A model generated the notes under the pieces. The model was not told the origin of the DNA, did no database searches, and saw only the letters and a list, made by a program, of their open reading frames with translations. This document shows, in pieces, positions 42,645-46,063 of a stretch of DNA of 46,063 bases. Position 1 is the stretch's first letter. Each line of letters opens with the position of its first letter. Position numbers and translations under genes: made by a program. This DNA comes from Flavobacteriales bacterium (GTDB lineage Bacteria; Bacteroidota; Bacteroidia; UBA10329). The stretch is from assembly GCA_016124845.1 (NCBI GenBank), contig WGMW01000013.1, positions 1 to 46,063 on the forward strand. The letters run 5' to 3'.

Positions 42645-44336
42645 TCATTTATACTTCCGTCTTCTAATGATAGAGTAGAGGAGAAGTACAGCAAGGACAC
42701 CAGCGATCCAAAGGCCATAAATACTGATGGCGGGCATTCCTTTAATGTATTCCATTCGGTCACCCCAATCCACAGTCATGGTTATTGATGAACCGATAAC
42801 AAGCGCACAGATGAGGAATGTGACAGCCATGCGGTTGGCAATGCTGTCCATTTTTTTGAGGAGATAGCCGTAGCCTTGCAACTCCACTTCAAAATGGATC
42901 TTGCCGCGCGAGGTCTTGTCCAGAATTTCGCGAACATCCTTGGGGAAGGAGTTCAAGAACGCATTGAACTGCGAAACACGGAAGCTCACATCCTGCCAGA
43001 TGTTCTGTGGCGAGTAGCGCTCCTTCATCAATTTCAATCCGTACGGACGGATGAAATCATACGTGTTGAAATGAGGATGAATGGTCTTTCCTATTCCTTC
43101 TAAAATTGCAAACGCGCGGAAGATTAGAAAGACATCGCCAGGAACACGGATCTGGTGATCGAACATGATTTTTTGAAGGCGTTCCACCGTGTCGGCAATG
43201 CTGGCCTCATCCACGTTCAACGACCCAAAATCCTCAATAAGTTCGTTGAGGTCATATTCCAACTGGCGCATGTCCTCAATGCCATCTTCCACCGCAAGAG
43301 CCTTGAGGTTGAGCGCCATTTTGCGCGCATCCTTTTCGGCCATGCCGACAAAAATGCCTGCGAAAGCAAACTTGTCTTTGCGCATGAGCGTACCGACCAT
43401 TCCAAAATCGAGCAGGCAGATAACGCCATCTTTCCGAACGAGGACGTTTCCTGGATGAGGATCGGCATGAAAGATTCCGAACTCAAATATCTGGGTCAGG
43501 TAAATGTCCATGCCGTTTTCGGCCACCTTTCTTGGGTCAAGACCCCAAGCACGGATCTGGGCAACGTCAGAGATTTTACAGCCGCCAACGAACTCCATGA
43601 TCATCACCTTTTCGGTGCTGTATTCGCGTAGCGAAGCAGGAATGTAGAAGTTTCGGTAATCCTTATACAGGTTGCGAAACCGTTCAAGATTGCGGGCCTC
43701 TGTTCTGTAATCAAGCTCCTTGTGCATGCTTCGCTCAAACGAGCGCACCATATCCATGGCATTCAGAATTCCTTGCTTTTTGAGGTAGCGGTCAGCGCGG
43801 TTCACACCATCTTTCAAAATGGCCAGATCCAGATACACCTGTTCCTTTACTCCAGGCCGTTGAATTTTAACGACCACTTCTTTTCCACTCACCAAACGTG
43901 CTTTGTGCACCTGTCCGATAGAAGCAGTTGCAAGTGGTTTTTCGTTGAAGGTCTGGAAAATGTCTTCCAGCTTTTTTCCTGTTTCGCGCTCAATGGTTGC
44001 CTTTACCTCCTCGTACGGAAAAGGAGGAACGTTATCCTGAAGTTTTTCCAACTCCAGAATAAGCGGTGCAGGAAGCATATCGGGGCGGTTGCTGAGAACC
44101 TGTGCCAGCTTGATGAAAGTCGGGCCCAATTCTTCACAAACCATCCTAATTCGCTCCCAGCGGGTGTATTCAAGAACAGAATGACCGCCTCTTGTCCAGG
44201 CAAGCCGCCCAGTTTCCGAAACAAAGTTCCTTAGCGTTGAGTTGGTGACCACATCCTCGAAGCCATACTTTACCAACACCCCGATGATCTCGCGGATGCG
44301 GTTTATGTTTTGAAAAGTATGGCCGTTGAACAGCAT
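42645..44336 (-). CDS. ABC1/UbiB-family atypical kinase
   Basis: 563 residues. The family controls ubiquinone or menaquinone-related lipid metabolism. Landmarks: KLAQVLSNRPDMLP (KxGQ motif with alanine in place of glycine), TASIGQVHKA (alanine-rich loop), VVVKIQRPG (ATP lysine), FHADPHPGN (catalytic loop) and LLDFGMVG (metal site). Two C-terminal membrane segments follow (about 500-560). The KLAQ variant is worth noting, but I believe it is common in this phylum. On the minus strand TACATTCGC (44356-44364) resembles a -7 box. Downstream is the SGNH gene. Confidence 0.9.
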   Translation of the reverse strand: MLFNGHTFQNINRIREIIGVLVKYGFEDVVTNSTLRNFVSETGRLAWTRGGHSVLEYTRWERIRMVCEELGPTFIKLAQVLSNRPDMLPAPLILELEKLQDNVPPFPYEEVKATIERETGKKLEDIFQTFNEKPLATASIGQVHKARLVSGKEVVVKIQRPGVKEQVYLDLAILKDGVNRADRYLKKQGILNAMDMVRSFERSMHKELDYRTEARNLERFRNLYKDYRNFYIPASLREYSTEKVMIMEFVGGCKISDVAQIRAWGLDPRKVAENGMDIYLTQIFEFGIFHADPHPGNVLVRKDGVICLLDFGMVGTLMRKDKFAFAGIFVGMAEKDARKMALNLKALAVEDGIEDMRQLEYDLNELIEDFGSLNVDEASIADTVERLQKIMFDHQIRVPGDVFLIFRAFAILEGIGKTIHPHFNTYDFIRPYGLKLMKERYSPQNIWQDVSFRVSQFNAFLNSFPKDVREILDKTSRGKIHFEVELQGYGYLLKKMDSIANRMAVTFLICALVIGSSITMTVDWGDRMEYIKGMPAISIYGLWIAGVLAVLLLYSIIRRRKYK

Positions 44337-44391
44337 ATTGGACGAATGCTAAAGGGCGAATGTACTAAATAAGGTGTGGAGCAATTATCAC

Positions 44392-44420
44392 AAAAAAACG
44401 CCCCGACCAAGGCCGGGGCG
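44392..44420 (-). terminator. Rho-independent terminator of the phasin gene
   Basis: On the minus strand CGCCCCGGCC, loop TT, then GGTCGGGGCG and a run of seven T. A strong GC stem with T-tract, about 50 bp after the phasin stop codon. Confidence 0.9.
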
Positions 44421-44469
44421 CTTACCATGAAAAGGTGCAAGGTGGCTAAACCCTGCGGAAAAACTCTTC

Positions 44470-44808
44470 TTAAGCTTTTGCAGCCGCTTTAGGAGCCGCA
44501 GCTGTCTTAGTTGAAGACTTACCGATCTTGCTTTCAAGATCAGCAACTTTTGCCTTAAGATCAGCAAGTACTTCTTCTTCGGTTTTCTTAACGATACCAA
44601 CTTTCTCTTTGATCTCGTTGTACTTTGCTTCGAACTCTTCTTTGCGAGACTCGGTCTTTTCGAAAAGCTCATCAACCAATTTCTTACCTTCTACATCAGA
44701 GATCTTACCTTTCTCGATAAGCTCTTTTACAGATTGCTCGAATTTGTTTGATACTTCAGCAGCCAGATCAACACCAGCGTAAAGGAATTTTTTGAATGCG
44801 TCTTCCAT
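44470..44808 (-). CDS. Phasin-like small helical protein
   Basis: 112 residues. Helical, charged N-terminal 90 residues (AFKKFLYAGVDLAAEVSNKF, then KGKISDVEGKKLVDELFEK) and an Ala/Lys-rich tail (TKTAAAPKAAAKA), as in PhaF-type phasin-related proteins that coat polyhydroxyalkanoate granules or bind nucleic acid. No polymer synthase is in the window, so a role in granules is not shown. It has its own terminator and a highly structured upstream region (44809-45060), which suggests strong regulation. Confidence 0.8.
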   Translation of the reverse strand: MEDAFKKFLYAGVDLAAEVSNKFEQSVKELIEKGKISDVEGKKLVDELFEKTESRKEEFEAKYNEIKEKVGIVKKTEEEVLADLKAKVADLESKIGKSSTKTAAAPKAAAKA

Positions 44809-44910
44809 TGTTTCTATGTTTTAGTTGTTAATGATTTAATGTTTGACGGTTGGCGTTAGGCAATTACCGTGCACATGGCCGTGCCAAAGTTGAAATTCAA
44901 ACTCTATAAC

Positions 44911-45054
44911 CGTCTGAAACCCCTATGAATAAACGATTTCAAGAATTTCAGACGTTTTTTGGCACGCATTCATGCCAAATTTCAAGAATACTGACACACA
45001 TGACAGACCGTGTGTCAGAGTGAGGTTTTCGCGCAATGCTGTCAGGTGTGTCAG
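44911..45054. promoter_or_regulatory. Cluster of inverted repeats upstream of the phasin gene
   Basis: Three inverted repeats: CGTCTGAAA / TTTCAGACG (44911-44919, 44946-44954), TTTGGCA / TGCCAAA (44958-44964, 44973-44979) and CTGACACAC / GTGTGTCAG (44991-44999, 45010-45018). GTGTGTCAG recurs at 45046-45054. This occupies the 331-bp gap between the divergent phasin and M42 genes. It looks like a regulatory region with operator-like sites; the protein that binds them is unknown. Confidence 0.5.
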
Positions 45055-45139
45055 TTATCCCACGTTTATAAAGAAGATGGCTTCCAACAAAAGGGAGGAG
45101 ACGGAGGATTTCTTTCTTTCTTTGGGCCAAAGACGGAAA

Positions 45140-46063
45140 ATGAACCACTACAATAAGCTTCGCGAACTGGTAGAGATCGACTCGCCAACAGGCTTTACTG
45201 CTGATGCCTGCAAATACATCTACGATTATTTCACACAGTTAGGCTATTCGCCCGAATACACAAACAAGGGCGCGGTCAAGTGTTCGTTGGGAGAAAACCC
45301 GACCATCGCCATGGCTGCACACGTTGATACGCTCGGAGCCATCGTCAGCGGGATTCAAAAAGACGGTCACTTGAAGTTTTCCCTGCTTGGTGGACTTTCA
45401 TTGAACGGCTTCGAAGGCGAGTATTGCCGTATTCACACGCATAGTGGAAAAACCTATTCAGGAACGCTGCTTTTGAAAGACCCTTCGGTGCACGCCAACA
45501 AGGACACGAACAGTAAACAGCGATCTTTGGATAATATGTTCATCCGTTTGGATGAGGAGGTTTCGTCTCCTGAAGACACTAAAAAGTTGGGCATTTCCAA
45601 CGGAGATATTATTGCCTTCGATACCAAGTATCAAGAGTTAGAGAGTGGCTACATCAAAAGCCGTTTTATGGACAACAAAGCGGGTTGTTTCGTTCTGATG
45701 GAAGTAGCGAGGAGGTTGAAAGATGAAGGAAAATCCGCACCTGTGGAACTGTTCTTCAGCAATTATGAGGAGGTTGGCCATGGAGGAACGTGTGGTTACG
45801 CACCAACCATCAAAGAACTATTGGTCATTGACATGGGCGTGGTGGGCGATGCCTGCGAAGGCAAGGAAACATCCTGTTCCATCTGCGCCAAAGACAGTAG
45901 TGGGCCGTATGATTATGAGTTCAGGAAGAAACTGGTAGACATTGCCAAAATGAACAACCTTCCTTTTGAAGTTGACATCTATCCGTATTATGGTTCGGAT
46001 GGTTCGGCAGCATTGCGGGCGGGCAATGATTTTCGGGTTGGCCTCATTGGTCCAGGCGTGGCC
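45140..46063 (+). CDS. M42-family metallopeptidase (truncated by the window end)
   Basis: 308 codons to the right edge, no stop reached. The frame has AAHVDTLGA, FMDNKAGCF, FSNYEEVGHGG and VVGDACEGKE, the zinc-binding and catalytic blocks of M42/M18-type aminopeptidases (the Glu pair in YEEVGHGG acts in catalysis and metal binding). M42 enzymes are cytoplasmic, dodecameric aminopeptidases. Start ATG 45140 (MNHYNKLRELVEIDSPTG) fits the family; an in-frame ATG at 45077 would add a poorly conserved, repeat-like N-terminus. It is divergent from the phasin gene. Confidence 0.9.
   Translation, partial: MNHYNKLRELVEIDSPTGFTADACKYIYDYFTQLGYSPEYTNKGAVKCSLGENPTIAMAAHVDTLGAIVSGIQKDGHLKFSLLGGLSLNGFEGEYCRIHTHSGKTYSGTLLLKDPSVHANKDTNSKQRSLDNMFIRLDEEVSSPEDTKKLGISNGDIIAFDTKYQELESGYIKSRFMDNKAGCFVLMEVARRLKDEGKSAPVELFFSNYEEVGHGGTCGYAPTIKELLVIDMGVVGDACEGKETSCSICAKDSSGPYDYEFRKKLVDIAKMNNLPFEVDIYPYYGSDGSAALRAGNDFRVGLIGPGVA

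Noticed and set aside
44870-44985. Sigma-54-like TGGCAC boxes upstream of the phasin gene on the minus strand
   Set aside because: The GG and GC pairs are one base further apart than sigma-54 promoters allow (both copies), so I left them as inverted repeats only.
1-46063. CRISPR array, prophage, integrase or IS transposase
   Set aside because: No repeat-spacer pattern, phage structural genes, integrase or transposase gene is visible; the only mobile-type sequence is the short non-autonomous element at 24947-25076.

Overview
The window is chromosomal DNA from a member of the phylum Bacteroidota, most likely order Flavobacteriales or a close relative. The reasons are a protein with a type IX secretion C-terminal domain, -7 promoter elements of the form TAnnTTTG with almost no Shine-Dalgarno sequences, DUF4175, the gene order DUF4175 / HATPase / ybeY / mnmG, WecD/WecE sugar genes of the kind seen in this phylum, and CCCCCTTTnAAGGGGG palindromic repeats. 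The species cannot be named from sequence alone. About 43 protein genes and one tRNA-Cys are supported; the last gene runs off the right end.

Layout. 1-3064: a secreted orphan protein and a HipB/HipA toxin-antitoxin pair. 3108-6760: an M1 peptidase with a HupE/UreJ-like membrane protein, then a coiled-coil protein. 6764-20474: twelve minus-strand genes packed head to tail with overlaps or very short gaps. They run from hemB (porphobilinogen synthase) through an ACMSD-type decarboxylase, a sugar and glycosyltransferase block (GtrB-like GT2, WecD, WecE, DegT aminotransferase, second GT2, DUF6056 membrane protein) to oligopeptidase B, a second M1 peptidase, a DUF192 lipoprotein and a secreted orphan. 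20540-23427: a four-gene plus-strand operon of a LolD-like ATPase, a histidine-rich FtsX/MacB-type permease, and two related secreted proteins with a shared CFFCGNAGPE motif. I regard this as the best candidate for an under-described system, possibly handling metals at the cell envelope.

23428-27127: small coiled-coil protein, a tiny polyproline/one-TM protein, a T9SS cargo protein, a 130-bp MITE-like element with 14-bp terminal inverted repeats and an 8-bp target duplication, tRNA-Cys, folB and gltX. 27265-34283: DUF4175 protein, RsbW-like ATPase, ybeY, mnmG and a methyltransferase. mnmG is bracketed by two identical, inverted parS-like sites, which suggests that this part of the chromosome is in the origin-proximal ParB-binding domain. 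34374-38484: a MORN-repeat protein, a soluble PAS histidine kinase and a LytTR response regulator in one operon. 38964-46063: rpiB, M28 peptidase, DUF445 protein, SGNH hydrolase, ABC1/UbiB-type kinase, phasin-like protein, and an M42-type peptidase.

The window is mostly housekeeping and envelope genes. Three unrelated kinds of small repeat have reshaped gene boundaries: a palindromic repeat lies inside the 5' part of one CFFCG gene, another forms the last codons of the M28 peptidase and the start region of the DUF445 gene, and the MITE sits directly upstream of the T9SS cargo gene.
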